A stretch of 35,245 nucleotides of DNA from Eubacterium sp. Its GTDB lineage: Bacteria > Bacillota > Clostridia > Lachnospirales > Lachnospiraceae. The translations under genes and the position numbers were made by a program. This document shows, one piece after another, positions 15,959 to 25,791 of this stretch (positions are counted from its first letter, which is position 1; every line of letters begins with the position of its first letter). Under the pieces are notes generated by a model. It was not told the DNA's origin. It saw only the letters and a program-made list of their open reading frames with translations, and did no database searches. The DNA lies in contig JAGBNH010000083.1 of NCBI GenBank assembly GCA_017634475.1, positions 1 through 35,245 on the forward strand, read 5' to 3'.

Positions 15959-18900
15959 TTATTGCATAACCCCGCTTCTGCTGAAATAATACAGCTTTCC
16001 GTTGATCATTCTTGTCCCGGTGACCATTAGTCCTTCAGCATCGCAGTAGTACCAGTTCGTTCCGATCTTCTTCCATGCATTGGTCAGAAGCTCTCCATTT
16101 TCATCGGAGGCATAGCCAAAATAGGCTCCGTTCACCACAAGTTTTCCATACTGCATCAGATAGCACTTATTTCCGATCCAGAGAAGATAATCCTTATACA
16201 AGCTTCCGTTCTGATAATAATACCATTCTCCGCCCTTTTTGAGCCACCCGTTCTCATAGGTCACCTGCTGGGTAAGCTGCCCGGAGGAGTTGAAGTTGTA
16301 TAGAATACCGTCGATCACCTGCCAGCCGGTAACAATGCCCGTATCGAGGTCACTGTAGTAGGTATGTCCCCCCACGGTGAACCATTCCTGGGCGGCCTTA
16401 CCTGTGGTTCCGAAATAATAGGTGTGTCCGTTGATCTGCTTCCATCCGGTGTAGGTTGTAACAGCTGCCCCGTTATTTCCGAAGTAGTAGGGCGAGTTAT
16501 CGCCGTAGTAGTAATTCGTCGGCATATTCGTTGCAGCCACACCGTTTTCCAGGTACTGCGTATCGTAGATCTTTCCCTTCAGGATAAACTGTTTTTCTAT
16601 GATGCTTCCTGCGGAAACATAGATCCAGCTTTTTCCGACAGGATACCAACCGTCAGCCGGATTCTTCACGGACTTTAACATCTTCCCTGTTTCCGGGTCC
16701 AGTACATACAGGATAAAGTTTTCGATAAAAGACCTTGTTCTGAGCAAGCCGGATTCTTCAAAATAATACCAGCTTCCGCCGAGCTTGATCCATTCATCCG
16801 AAGCCAGGGTACCGTTACTCTTAACATAACATGTACCATGGGTAGCCCACGGCCAAATGCTGAGATCCGGGCCATCGTCTGATATGGAATGTACCCCTTC
16901 CGTCTTCACCCAGTTTCCTTTTCCGTCCAGCAGATACCCATCCCGGATAGCATTACATACTGCAACTCCGTATTCGTAATACCTGTTTCCCCACCAGCCG
17001 GTATAACTATTACCATCCTTGATCAGGTACTGCTCCCCATCGTGATAGTAATAACCATCCTTTATGTATTCCCGGTTCTGTATTTCTCCGTTTGACGCGA
17101 TCCGATAATAGCTATCGCCATAACCGGGATAATAATCAGAAGTAGCCATGCGTCCGTTGATAAATAAATAATCCTTACCGTTGATCCTGTATTCCCACTC
17201 CACATATTCGTTGTTCTCAGGGTCTACATAGTACCAGGCATTTTGAGTAAACACCCATCCGGACATGATCCTTGCGCCATTTTTTCCGTAGATCTGCCCA
17301 TAGTAGGGATCCACATAATCCGATTTCATGGCTCCGAATTTGTCATCAAAGCAGTAATACTTTCCGCCGATCTCTAACTCCGTGTCATATGCCACAATTC
17401 CATCCTTGGCGTAGAACCAGAGCTCTCCCAGCTTCGTCCAGCCATTATCATTCAGTTTTCCGACATACGCACCGCTCTCGTCATAGAAGTAATTTACGCC
17501 ATCGATGCGACAGATCCCTGTCTGCATGTACCCTTCTGTACTGAAATAATAATACTTGCCCCCGATCTTCTGCACACCGGTCAGAGCTTCGCCGCTATCC
17601 TTCATGTAAAGCACTCTGCCCAGTCTGGTATAATTCCAGCCGCCGTTCATCATGGTTCCATCCGGACGGAAATAATAGTACAAACCATTCTTACGCAGCT
17701 GATAGGTGACCGAATAGCCGTTTTTATCAAAGAAATAATAGTTTCCTCCCAGCTTTCGCCATTCACTCTTCACCAGCTCACCATTTTCCACGTAGTAAAA
17801 GCCTCTGGCTACGCCGTTGAAATATACACCGTTTTTCGTGACAAGACTCAGCACGCCGGTTTTATCCGCATAATACATCTCTGTAGTATCACCAAGGACA
17901 ATATTCTCCTCCGTTATGGCCACGCCCTCCCGGAAATAGTAATCCTTACCGTTGACCCTTGTCTTGCCTTTTGCAGCCTTATAATTATCCCCGTAATACT
18001 CCATTCCGTACCACTGTCCCTTGATCAGCGCACCGGAGCCGTCCACTGACCGATAATAAGAACCGTTAAGCTGGAATCTGGTGTTCGTATAGAGCCTGCC
18101 CTGGGGATCAAAGCCATAAAGCTTTCCGCCAACTGTACGCACTTCGTTTCTAGCGATGGTACCCTCGTTGGAATAATACCAGATACCATCCACCTGAAAC
18201 CATCCGTCATCCGGACAATAGGCGCGTCCGTTTTTCCCTACGATCCAGAGCTTTCCGTCCGCATCTTCCATGGATCCGCCGGTGGCCATGACGCCTGCAA
18301 CGCCATATTTATCACTGACTTTGGTATCAAAGGCATAATATGCCCCGTTGATCTTCCGGATCCCGGTAACCGCCCGTCCGTCGTCACCATAATAATACCA
18401 TTCTCCATCGACTCCCTGGTACCAGGCATTCCGATAAAGCTCTCCACTGGCCTTTGCCCGCAGAGACTCCGTGCTGCTCCGATAGATGAGCTCATTTTTA
18501 CGCATGAACCCGGATTCGTTAAATGCATACAGCTTTCCGTTGATCTCCAGAACACTGCTCCTGACCATTCTCCCGTCACGAACATAGATGTAGTCTGAGC
18601 CAATACGATTCCAGCCTTCCACGACCTTTGTGGCCTTTCCGTTCTTATCCGTATAGTATAATCCCTGGCCGGCACCGGAGGTAACGGCAATGGTGGTTTC
18701 CGTATACATATAACCGGTATTGCTGAAGACATAAGGCGTTTTATTGATCACCTGATAACCGTGAACTCCAGCGCCATTGCTGCCGAAATAGTACCAGTAA
18801 CGCCCGCTCTGATACCAGCTGTTGCAGAGCAGGGAGCCATCAGCGGTAGCATAAAAATCCTGCAAAACATCTGATGTGCCAAAACGGCTCTGGAACTTTG

Positions 18901-19885
18901 CATTACTGATCATCCGTCCATAATAATCAAATCCGTAGTACTTGGATCCGATCTGGGTAACAGAGCTGATCATGGGGGTATTGTATGTCAGATAAAACCA
19001 CTGTCCACCGTACTGCTTCCAGCCGTTACCGGACATGGCGATGGGATAGCCGTTTTCATCTCCGACATACCATGTGTCACCTACTTTGCAGCACATTCTG
19101 GCCATGAGCATGCCGTCCCCATCGAAAAGATAGGTTTTATTACCCACCTTTGCCAAATCTTTAGCACCACGTCCGTCTGCGCCGTAATAATACCAGACGG
19201 GCTCTTCTTCATTCGTCAGATACCACGCTGAACGATAAAGCCTGCCACCTTCCTTTGCCCTGCCGTAAAAGTATCCGCCACTGGTAGCCAGAGTGAAGGG
19301 CTCGTCCTCATACATTTTTCCATTGGACCTGAAAGCATAAAGATTCCCATCGATCTCCATGACCGTACTCTTTACCATCTCTCCATCTACATAGTAGTAT
19401 GTGTCACCTCCGTCGGTCTGCCATCCATTCGTGGTATCAGTGACAGCCGAAAGATCGGAAGGGCTCATCTCTGCTTCCGATCCATTTCCTGTTTCTTCTT
19501 CTTCTGCTACTTCTTTCTTTGCTGCAGTTTCGATTCCGGATCCTTCTTCCGCATTGACCGTAGTCTCAGCTTCGGATCCTTCTTCCACATTAACCGTTGC
19601 TTCTGCTTCGGATCCCTCTTCCGCATTGACCGTAGTCTCAGTCTCGGATCCTTCTTCCGCATCAACCGCAGTTTCACCTTCTGATCCGTCTTCTGCATTA
19701 ACCACAGCTCCAGCTCCGGGAACAGTTTCATTTTCTTCTTCCGTTCCCGCCGCAGTCTCCTCATTGACCACCGTATCCGTCTCTTCGGCATTTACCCTGC
19801 CCGAGAAGCCGGGAACGGCCAGCATTCCCGCCACTGCTGCCATGAGCAGATAACGTTTCTTCCTGTTGATCATCTTTAAATGCAT
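15959..19885 (-). CDS. Giant secreted CW-repeat surface protein 2
   Basis: The 1308-residue paralogue of the protein at 11081-15097 has the same layout. It has a signal peptide (RKKRYLLMAAVAGMLA, cleavage near VNA at 33), an acidic stalk with five twelve-residue units of AEEGSEAETTVN type (64-123), then about fifty cell-wall-binding-type repeats to the end. The two proteins follow each other closely in the order of repeats, including a GVQKIGGKYYYF block and a shared WKKIG-WYY C-terminus, so they arose by duplication of the whole gene. No enzyme domain or covalent anchor is visible. The ATG follows GGAGG by 6 bases. It starts 32 bp after hisS, with no terminator between them. Ligand and function are unknown. 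Confidence 0.88.
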   Translation of the reverse strand: MHLKMINRKKRYLLMAAVAGMLAVPGFSGRVNAEETDTVVNEETAAGTEEENETVPGAGAVVNAEDGSEGETAVDAEEGSETETTVNAEEGSEAEATVNVEEGSEAETTVNAEEGSGIETAAKKEVAEEEETGNGSEAEMSPSDLSAVTDTTNGWQTDGGDTYYYVDGEMVKSTVMEIDGNLYAFRSNGKMYEDEPFTLATSGGYFYGRAKEGGRLYRSAWYLTNEEEPVWYYYGADGRGAKDLAKVGNKTYLFDGDGMLMARMCCKVGDTWYVGDENGYPIAMSGNGWKQYGGQWFYLTYNTPMISSVTQIGSKYYGFDYYGRMISNAKFQSRFGTSDVLQDFYATADGSLLCNSWYQSGRYWYYFGSNGAGVHGYQVINKTPYVFSNTGYMYTETTIAVTSGAGQGLYYTDKNGKATKVVEGWNRIGSDYIYVRDGRMVRSSVLEINGKLYAFNESGFMRKNELIYRSSTESLRAKASGELYRNAWYQGVDGEWYYYGDDGRAVTGIRKINGAYYAFDTKVSDKYGVAGVMATGGSMEDADGKLWIVGKNGRAYCPDDGWFQVDGIWYYSNEGTIARNEVRTVGGKLYGFDPQGRLYTNTRFQLNGSYYRSVDGSGALIKGQWYGMEYYGDNYKAAKGKTRVNGKDYYFREGVAITEENIVLGDTTEMYYADKTGVLSLVTKNGVYFNGVARGFYYVENGELVKSEWRKLGGNYYFFDKNGYSVTYQLRKNGLYYYFRPDGTMMNGGWNYTRLGRVLYMKDSGEALTGVQKIGGKYYYFSTEGYMQTGICRIDGVNYFYDESGAYVGKLNDNGWTKLGELWFYAKDGIVAYDTELEIGGKYYCFDDKFGAMKSDYVDPYYGQIYGKNGARIMSGWVFTQNAWYYVDPENNEYVEWEYRINGKDYLFINGRMATSDYYPGYGDSYYRIASNGEIQNREYIKDGYYYHDGEQYLIKDGNSYTGWWGNRYYEYGVAVCNAIRDGYLLDGKGNWVKTEGVHSISDDGPDLSIWPWATHGTCYVKSNGTLASDEWIKLGGSWYYFEESGLLRTRSFIENFILYVLDPETGKMLKSVKNPADGWYPVGKSWIYVSAGSIIEKQFILKGKIYDTQYLENGVAATNMPTNYYYGDNSPYYFGNNGAAVTTYTGWKQINGHTYYFGTTGKAAQEWFTVGGHTYYSDLDTGIVTGWQVIDGILYNFNSSGQLTQQVTYENGWLKKGGEWYYYQNGSLYKDYLLWIGNKCYLMQYGKLVVNGAYFGYASDENGELLTNAWKKIGTNWYYCDAEGLMVTGTRMINGKLYYFSRSGVMQ
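19517..19696 (-). repeat. 36-bp coding tandem repeat (acidic stalk of CW protein 2)
   Basis: Five units of 36 bp encode twelve residues each, with an acidic EEGSE core followed by ETTVNA. The copies differ by a few bases. The unit length and sequence differ from the 24-bp repeat in the paralogue, so the two stalks expanded independently. Confidence 0.85.
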
Positions 19886-19917
19886 CCTTTACCTCCTGAT
19901 CCATCCCGATCAAATCA

Positions 19918-21180
19918 CTACTGTATCTCCCGATCCGCAAAGAACTCGATGATCTCATCGTAGCCCTCCTGGGTCAGCTGATCCTTCTGGAACTTCTTGT
20001 TCTTCTTCATCATGACGATATTTACGATCTCGCCCTTCGCTCTTGCCTGACCAGCCTTTGCAATGATCTGTCCCAGCTTATCCGCAGGCATTCCCTTCTC
20101 GATGAGATAGGCGGTCTTGCCCACGGTTCCCGGTACCCGGAAATCCTGTTCCAGAAGCAGCATGATGATCCGCTCAAAACCGATGGAGAAGCCGCAGGCC
20201 GGGGTATTCTGGCCGGTGAAACGGCCGATCATTTCATCATATCTTCCGCCTCCGCCTACGGATCCGCCATACTCATCCATGGAGATCTCGAAGATCGGGC
20301 CGGTGTAATAGGACATGCCCCGTACCAGTGTGGGGTCAAATGCCATCTTAAAGTCTGCTGCCTTTGCACCTTCCACAGATTCAATGATCTGGATCAGGTC
20401 CGCAGAGATCTCTGCGGGGAGCTGGTCTCCCAGGAGCTCCGCCAGTTTTCGGATCGCTGCCGTATCCGCCGTATTCTCGTTGAACAGCGCAAGGTATTTA
20501 TCCACATTTTCCGCAGGATGTCCGGCACCGATCAGCTCCTCCCGAACTCCCTCCAGGCCAATCTTATCCATCTTGTCCAGCGCTATGAATACCGCATCAT
20601 AATCCGCCTCATTGAAGCCGGAATAGGCAGCCATGGCCTTCAGGATCCTGCGGTCATTGATCCGGATGGTAAAATTCTTAAAGGAAAGTCTGCCCAGCAG
20701 TGTTGTGGTGGCCAGGATCAGCTCGATCTCCGCCATGATGGTGGGTTCTCCCAGGATATCGATATCACACTGCATGAACTGGCGGTATCTTCCCCGCTGA
20801 GGGCGGTCTGCCCGCCATACAGCCCCCATCTGCAACGCCTTGAAGGGACCGGGAAGCTCATTTGCATTATTGGAATAGTACCGGCAGAGCGGAACCGTAA
20901 GATCATACCGGAGTCCTCCGTCCACCAGATCCGTCTCTACCTTTGCGGTCTCCAGATTAAGCTTCTCTCCCCGCTTCAGGATCTTGAAGATCAGCTTCTC
21001 GTTCTCTCCCCCCTGCTTGGAGGACAGGTTCTCGATGTGCTCCACTGCAGGTGTCTCGATGGAGGTAAACCCGAAGGTCTTGTAGGTCTCCTTGATCTCC
21101 CGGATGCAGTAGTCCCGGATCTCCATCTCTCTCGGAAGGATATCCTTCATGCCGGTAACCGGCTTCTTCTTCATTGCCAT
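19918..21180 (-). CDS. hisS: Histidine--tRNA ligase
   Basis: The 420-residue class II histidyl-tRNA synthetase attaches histidine to tRNA-His. Motif 1 lies around FGFTSIETPAVE (36-47). RYDLTVPLCRYYS (91-103) is the family histidine/ATP site, VWRADRPQRGRYRQF (121-135) carries motif 2, and GGGRYDEMIG and FSIGFERIIMLL (motif 3) follow. A short anticodon-binding domain ends the protein. The ATG has AAGGAG 9 bases upstream, and hemZ ends 16 bp before it. In many Clostridia hisS is followed directly by aspS. Here two giant CW genes and a peptidase gene lie between the two synthetases. Confidence 0.95.
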   Translation of the reverse strand: MAMKKKPVTGMKDILPREMEIRDYCIREIKETYKTFGFTSIETPAVEHIENLSSKQGGENEKLIFKILKRGEKLNLETAKVETDLVDGGLRYDLTVPLCRYYSNNANELPGPFKALQMGAVWRADRPQRGRYRQFMQCDIDILGEPTIMAEIELILATTTLLGRLSFKNFTIRINDRRILKAMAAYSGFNEADYDAVFIALDKMDKIGLEGVREELIGAGHPAENVDKYLALFNENTADTAAIRKLAELLGDQLPAEISADLIQIIESVEGAKAADFKMAFDPTLVRGMSYYTGPIFEISMDEYGGSVGGGGRYDEMIGRFTGQNTPACGFSIGFERIIMLLLEQDFRVPGTVGKTAYLIEKGMPADKLGQIIAKAGQARAKGEIVNIVMMKKNKKFQKDQLTQEGYDEIIEFFADREIQ

Positions 21181-21196
21181 TGTATTTTACTCCTTC

Positions 21197-22687
21197 TTAG
21201 AATCTTAGCTCATGGGATGCAGCGGTCCGCTTCCTCTCGATCATATCCTCGATCCGCTGCATATACTGGTCCACATTCTTTACATCCTCCGCCCGGTCAA
21301 TGCCCGTTACCTCACCGCTTTCCGGATCCATCCGGAGCACCCGGGTAACGGATCCCGCGCCTGCCGCAAAGATGTCCAGCTTCTCTTCGATGATCAGGAC
21401 ATTATAGATACAGGGCGTCTTGGCGTAACCCACATTTTCCAGATTCCCGGAAATATTCTTCTGGCGGTACAGATAATAGGGGATCAGCCCCTGTTTCCTT
21501 GCGGATTCATCTGCCAGCCGGAGCATCCGGTCCGTATCCCGGCGGGTATTCTCCCGAAGCAGCTCCGTCTGATTTCTCAGCTCCGAAGCCCGCTTTACGG
21601 CCAGGGAATGCACCGTCAGGCTGTCCGGTCCCAGCTTCTCGATCACGCCCAGGGTATAGCGCATATCCTCCGGCGTTTCCCCGGGAAGCCCTGCGATCAC
21701 ATCCATGTTGATGTGGTAGGAGCCGCATTCCCGCGCCATGTGAAATGCCCGGACCGTGTCATCGGAGGTATGGGCCCGTCCGATGAGCTGCAGCGTTCTG
21801 TCCCGCATGGTCTGGGGATTCACGCTGATCCGGGTCACCTTGTGGCGGCTCAGCACCTTGAGCTTATCCCTGGACAGGCTGTCCGGCCGTCCCGCTTCCA
21901 CCGTATATTCCCTGAGATGGGTCAGATCAAAATTCGAATCCACCGCCGAAAGCAGCCGTTCCAGAAAGCCCGCATCCAGAGATGTAGGCGTTCCGCCGCC
22001 GATATAGATACTGATCAGCCGTCTTTTCCGGTTGATATAGGAAATGATCTGCAGCTCCCGGATGAGACAGTCCAGATATTCGCTCACGGATGTCCGGTAC
22101 ATGTCGATGGGATAGGAAGTAAATGAGCAGTACAGACATCTGCTGGGGCAGAAGGGGATACCGATATACAGGCAGTAATCGTACCGGGGATCCACGGAAG
22201 AAAGGATCTCCCGTTCACGCTCCGCCACATCCACCGCCAGGGTGGCCTTCTCCTCCGAGGTCATGTAGGCATCCATGTAGCCGTCGATGATCTCATCCCG
22301 GGCAAGGCCGTCATTCAATGCCTTCGTGGCGATCTTCGTAGGACGCATGCCCGTTAAGCTTCCCCAGGGAAGCTCCCTGCCGGTATACTCGGACAGCAGC
22401 CGGTAGGAGGCCAGCTTCAGCTTGTTGCGAAAATGGGTCCTATCCTCATAGTCCCCGTTGATATAGGCGGTGAAGACCACCTTTCCGCCCTCCTCCAGAC
22501 GAAGCCTGGTATGCTTGTCCCTGAAGAGTGCAGTAAAAACAAACCGGAATTCCTTAAAGAGCTCCCGGTTATAATCTGCAACCTGATTCGGCGACACCCC
22601 TGTGATCTTCTCTTCTGCGAAGAAGGCCTGGAGCATCGCCCGTAGGTCGTTGGTATACGATATGTCATTTTCGACTAAGAGGATCAT
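21197..22687 (-). CDS. hemZ: Radical SAM coproporphyrinogen dehydrogenase HemZ-like
   Basis: This 496-residue radical SAM enzyme of the HemN/HemZ group has its iron-sulphur cluster motif CPSRCLYC (C180, C184, C187), followed by a typical YIGGGTPTSLD segment. An N-terminal extension of about 170 residues, with GMRPTKIA, fits the Firmicute HemZ type rather than HemN or HemW. HemZ is assigned to oxygen-independent oxidation of coproporphyrinogen III in haem synthesis. Many Clostridia carry it beside hisS without other haem genes, so its true substrate is uncertain. The ATG follows AGGAGG by only 4 bases. It sits 57 bp after the hydrolase gene and 16 bp before hisS. Confidence 0.88.
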   Translation of the reverse strand: MILLVENDISYTNDLRAMLQAFFAEEKITGVSPNQVADYNRELFKEFRFVFTALFRDKHTRLRLEEGGKVVFTAYINGDYEDRTHFRNKLKLASYRLLSEYTGRELPWGSLTGMRPTKIATKALNDGLARDEIIDGYMDAYMTSEEKATLAVDVAEREREILSSVDPRYDYCLYIGIPFCPSRCLYCSFTSYPIDMYRTSVSEYLDCLIRELQIISYINRKRRLISIYIGGGTPTSLDAGFLERLLSAVDSNFDLTHLREYTVEAGRPDSLSRDKLKVLSRHKVTRISVNPQTMRDRTLQLIGRAHTSDDTVRAFHMARECGSYHINMDVIAGLPGETPEDMRYTLGVIEKLGPDSLTVHSLAVKRASELRNQTELLRENTRRDTDRMLRLADESARKQGLIPYYLYRQKNISGNLENVGYAKTPCIYNVLIIEEKLDIFAAGAGSVTRVLRMDPESGEVTGIDRAEDVKNVDQYMQRIEDMIERKRTAASHELRF

Positions 22688-22744
22688 ACTGCCTCCTGCT
22701 TACGTTTATTTCGCACAGCCTCTCCGGGCAGACTCCCGGATCGG

Positions 22745-23380
22745 TTAAAAATACATATTGGTCGAGATCTCACGCTCGATGGTGGTGGCATTGTCATGTC
22801 CCGGGAAGACCAGTGTCTCTTCCGGTAGATTGAAGAGCTTCTTCTCGATCCCACGGAGCAGTGCATCCGCATCTCCACCGGGGAAATCGGAACGTCCCAC
22901 GCTGCCGGCAAAAAGCGTATCTCCGTCGAAGAGCAGCTTCTCCTCCGGGAAATAATAGCAGATCCCGCCGGGGGTATGTCCGGGGATCTCGATGCATTGG
23001 ATCTTCGTCTGTAGGAACTCCAGCACCTCTTCATCCTTTACCGTACGGTCTGCCTTCAGGGTGAAGCCCGAGTTGATAAAGGGTCTGGCCAGATTCAGCT
23101 CCGGATCCTCCAAAAAGGCCGCATCCTTCTCTCCGATGATCACCGGAATATCCGGATAGGCTTCCTTCAGCTTCGGCACGCCCATGCAGTGATCAAAATG
23201 CGCATGCGTCAGAAGGATCGCCCGGGGGATCAGCCCCTGCTCCTCGATCATGGCCACGATATGCTCGCCGCTGTCTGCGGGATCGATGATCACCGCATCC
23301 TTATTCGCCATATTTACAACCGTATAGCAGTTGGTGCCCACCGGCCCCAGAACTGCGGATATGATGTTCAGTTCACTCAT
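22745..23380 (-). CDS. Metallo-beta-lactamase-fold hydrolase (glyoxalase II-like)
   Basis: The 211-residue protein carries the zinc-binding signature THAHFDH (H59, H61, D63, H64), then the GHTPGG and FPGHDNATT histidine segments, and LFDGDTLFAGSVGR with the bridging Asp. This fits the YcbL/glyoxalase II-like hydrolases that act on thioesters such as lactoyl-glutathione or related adducts. The substrate cannot be told from sequence. It lies between relA and hemZ, its usual place in Clostridia. The start follows GAGGG, and relA ends 28 bp upstream. A dtd gene (D-aminoacyl-tRNA deacylase), often found next to relA, is absent here. Confidence 0.88.
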   Translation of the reverse strand: MSELNIISAVLGPVGTNCYTVVNMANKDAVIIDPADSGEHIVAMIEEQGLIPRAILLTHAHFDHCMGVPKLKEAYPDIPVIIGEKDAAFLEDPELNLARPFINSGFTLKADRTVKDEEVLEFLQTKIQCIEIPGHTPGGICYYFPEEKLLFDGDTLFAGSVGRSDFPGGDADALLRGIEKKLFNLPEETLVFPGHDNATTIEREISTNMYF

Positions 23381-23408
23381 GATGATCCCTCTTCCCTCTT
23401 TTATGGCC

Positions 23409-25754
23409 TCAGCCCGTTGTTCTCTCGATATCGATGATTCCTTCCACGTTCCGGATCTTTGCGGTAAGGTGGGTCAGCTGCTCCCTGGAATGTACGCCGA
23501 ACTGCATGGAAATGGTGATCTTTCCCTGCTTGGAGGTCCGCACAGTCATTCCCTTGATGGAAACATTTGCCTCGTTAAAGATCTTGGTGATGTCATACAC
23601 CACGCCCTGCCTTCCGGCGGCGTAAATGTCGATCTCCGTCAGATATTCCGGTGCCTGGGAGTTATCCGCGCCCTCTGCCCACTCAGCGGTGATCATCCGC
23701 GCCCGGTCCGCCTCACTCATGTTGATAACATTGACGCAGTCCGTACGATGAATGGATACGCCACGTCCCCGGGTGATAAAGCCCACGATCTCATCTCCCG
23801 GTACAGCGGAGCAGCATTTACTGAACCGGACGGCCAGATCATGGATCCCCCGTACCTTGATGCCGTCTTTGGGGATCTCGTAGGTATGCTTGCCCCGGCG
23901 GATCTCGGATACCAGCTCCTCATCCGATTTACCGTCATTATCCCGGCGCCTCTGTTCCTCCAGCAGCCGGTTGACGATCTGTCCCTCCTTGATGCCGCCA
24001 TGACCTACAGCCGCCATCAGGTTGTCCCAGTCGGAGAAGTTGTATTTCTTCAGTGTGGGTTCCATCAGCTCGGGAACCAGAAGCGTGTTGATGGGGATAT
24101 TCTTGCTCTTGCAATATTCCTCCAGCTGGTTCTTGCCCTTCTGGATGTTATCCGCCTTATGCTCCTGCCGGAACCACTGATTGATCTTCGTCCGGGCCTG
24201 GGAGCTCTTCACCAGCTTCAGCCAGTCCTGGCTGGGGCCGGAGGAATTCCGGGAGGTGATGATCTCCACCCGGTCGCCGCTCTGCAGCTGCGTCTCGATG
24301 GGCACGATGCTGCCGTTGATCCTTGCGCCCACCATGGTATTGCCCACGGTGGTATGGATCAGATAAGCAAAATCCACGGTGGTGGAGCCCTTGGGCAGGG
24401 TCTTCACATCGCCTGCGGGAGTAAAGACATATACCTGATCCTGGAAGATATCCAGGTCCGTCTTTACCACGCTCATGAATTCCTTATTGTCCTTGGTCTC
24501 ATTCTGCCATTCCAGGATCTCACGGAGCCAGTTCAGCTTCTCCTCTTCCCTGGAGACGTTCTTGGAACCGCCCTCCTTATATTTCCAGTGGGCGGCGATA
24601 CCATATTCCGCCGTCCGGTGCATGTCATAGGTTCTGATCTGGATCTCGAAGGGAAGTCCCTCATGACCGATCAGCGTGGTATGCAGGGACTGATACATAT
24701 TCGCCTTCGGCATGGCGATATAGTCCTTGAACCGTCCGGGGATGGGCTTGTATTTCTCATGGATGATACCCAGCGCCGCATAGCAGTCCCGCACGGTGGC
24801 CACCTTGATGCGGAGCGCAAAGATATCGTATATCTCATCCAGGGTCTTACCCTGGGTCTTCATCTTCTTGAAGATACTGAAAATGTGTTTCACACGGCCG
24901 TCGATCTCGGCTTCGATCCCTGCCTCGCCGATGTACTGCCGCACTTCCTCCACCATGTTGTGGATGAAGTCTTCCCGCTCCGACAGCTGTTCACCGATCT
25001 TCTGCTTCAGTTCCACGTACTTGTCGGGATACAGATACTGCATGCAGAGGTCATCCAGCTCGATCTTGATCTTGGAGATACCCAGCCTGTGGGCCAGGGG
25101 CGCATAGATGTCCATGGTCTCTCTGGCTTTCTCGATCTGCTTTGCGGAGGACTGGTACTGCAGTGTCCTCAGATTGTGCAGACGGTCGGCCAGCTTTATG
25201 ATGATGACCCGGATATCCTGGGCCATGGCGAGGAACATTTTCCGAAGGTTCTCTGCCTGGATCTCGATCTTATCCTGGGACAGGTTCAACTGCGTCAGCT
25301 TGGTAACGCCGTCTACCAGAAGTGCCACCTCATCCGAGAATTCCCGGGCCACGTCTGCCTTGGTCATGGCGGTATCCTCCACCACATCATGAAGCAGACC
25401 GGCGACGATGGTCTCCTTGTCCATTTCCAGCTCGGCCAGGATGATGGCCACGCAGATCGGATGGATGATATAGGGCTCACCGGACTTCCTCTTCTGTCCT
25501 TCGTGGGCCGCATCCGCCGTACGATAAGCCTTCTCGATCATGGAGAAATCATCAGAGGGATGATACAGCTTGATCTTCCGGATCAGCTCCTGATACAGTT
25601 CCTCGGGTGGAGTGAAATCTGCCGGCGTTGCAAGAACATCCTTCTCTTCTGTTTTTTCGAACTTGATCTTATTCTGTTTTGCTTCCAGGTCCATCCTGTC
25701 GACTGAAGTTTTCTGATCGGTTGTCTTCACGTCGTTATTCGGTGTTTCCGGCAT
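23409..25754 (-). CDS. relA: Bifunctional (p)ppGpp synthetase/hydrolase Rel
   Basis: The protein has 781 residues from the ATG at 25754, 10 bases after AGGAGG. The open frame extends into apt, but no better start is seen there. It makes and degrades the alarmones ppGpp and pppGpp. The hydrolase HD domain carries LLHDVVEDT (H122, D123). The synthetase domain has RVKHIFSIFKKM, YDIFALRI, PKANMYQSLHT and FEIQIRT. TGS follows, starting at VYVFTPAGDVKTLPKGSTTVDFAY, then a helical and zinc-finger region, and a C-terminal ACT domain (EIDIYAAGRQGVVYDI). The full long-Rel layout is present. It is a second Rel-fold protein in this window besides the divergent one at 3175-5370 and should supply the cell's main alarmone pool. 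Confidence 0.95.
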   Translation of the reverse strand: MPETPNNDVKTTDQKTSVDRMDLEAKQNKIKFEKTEEKDVLATPADFTPPEELYQELIRKIKLYHPSDDFSMIEKAYRTADAAHEGQKRKSGEPYIIHPICVAIILAELEMDKETIVAGLLHDVVEDTAMTKADVAREFSDEVALLVDGVTKLTQLNLSQDKIEIQAENLRKMFLAMAQDIRVIIIKLADRLHNLRTLQYQSSAKQIEKARETMDIYAPLAHRLGISKIKIELDDLCMQYLYPDKYVELKQKIGEQLSEREDFIHNMVEEVRQYIGEAGIEAEIDGRVKHIFSIFKKMKTQGKTLDEIYDIFALRIKVATVRDCYAALGIIHEKYKPIPGRFKDYIAMPKANMYQSLHTTLIGHEGLPFEIQIRTYDMHRTAEYGIAAHWKYKEGGSKNVSREEEKLNWLREILEWQNETKDNKEFMSVVKTDLDIFQDQVYVFTPAGDVKTLPKGSTTVDFAYLIHTTVGNTMVGARINGSIVPIETQLQSGDRVEIITSRNSSGPSQDWLKLVKSSQARTKINQWFRQEHKADNIQKGKNQLEEYCKSKNIPINTLLVPELMEPTLKKYNFSDWDNLMAAVGHGGIKEGQIVNRLLEEQRRRDNDGKSDEELVSEIRRGKHTYEIPKDGIKVRGIHDLAVRFSKCCSAVPGDEIVGFITRGRGVSIHRTDCVNVINMSEADRARMITAEWAEGADNSQAPEYLTEIDIYAAGRQGVVYDITKIFNEANVSIKGMTVRTSKQGKITISMQFGVHSREQLTHLTAKIRNVEGIIDIERTTG

Positions 25755-25791
25755 ACCCGTCTCACCTCCTGTTCCCATTGTTCTGTAAGTA

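Noticed and set aside
22684..23034. Overlapping 116-codon frame within the hydrolase gene
   Set aside because: An Arg/Ser-rich frame shift of a gene with intact zinc motifs. No sign of a real frameshift.
23331..25706. Very long open frame (791 codons) on the plus strand opposite relA
   Set aside because: It lies fully antisense to a clear relA gene and has no family motif. The lack of stops follows from the codon bias of the true gene.
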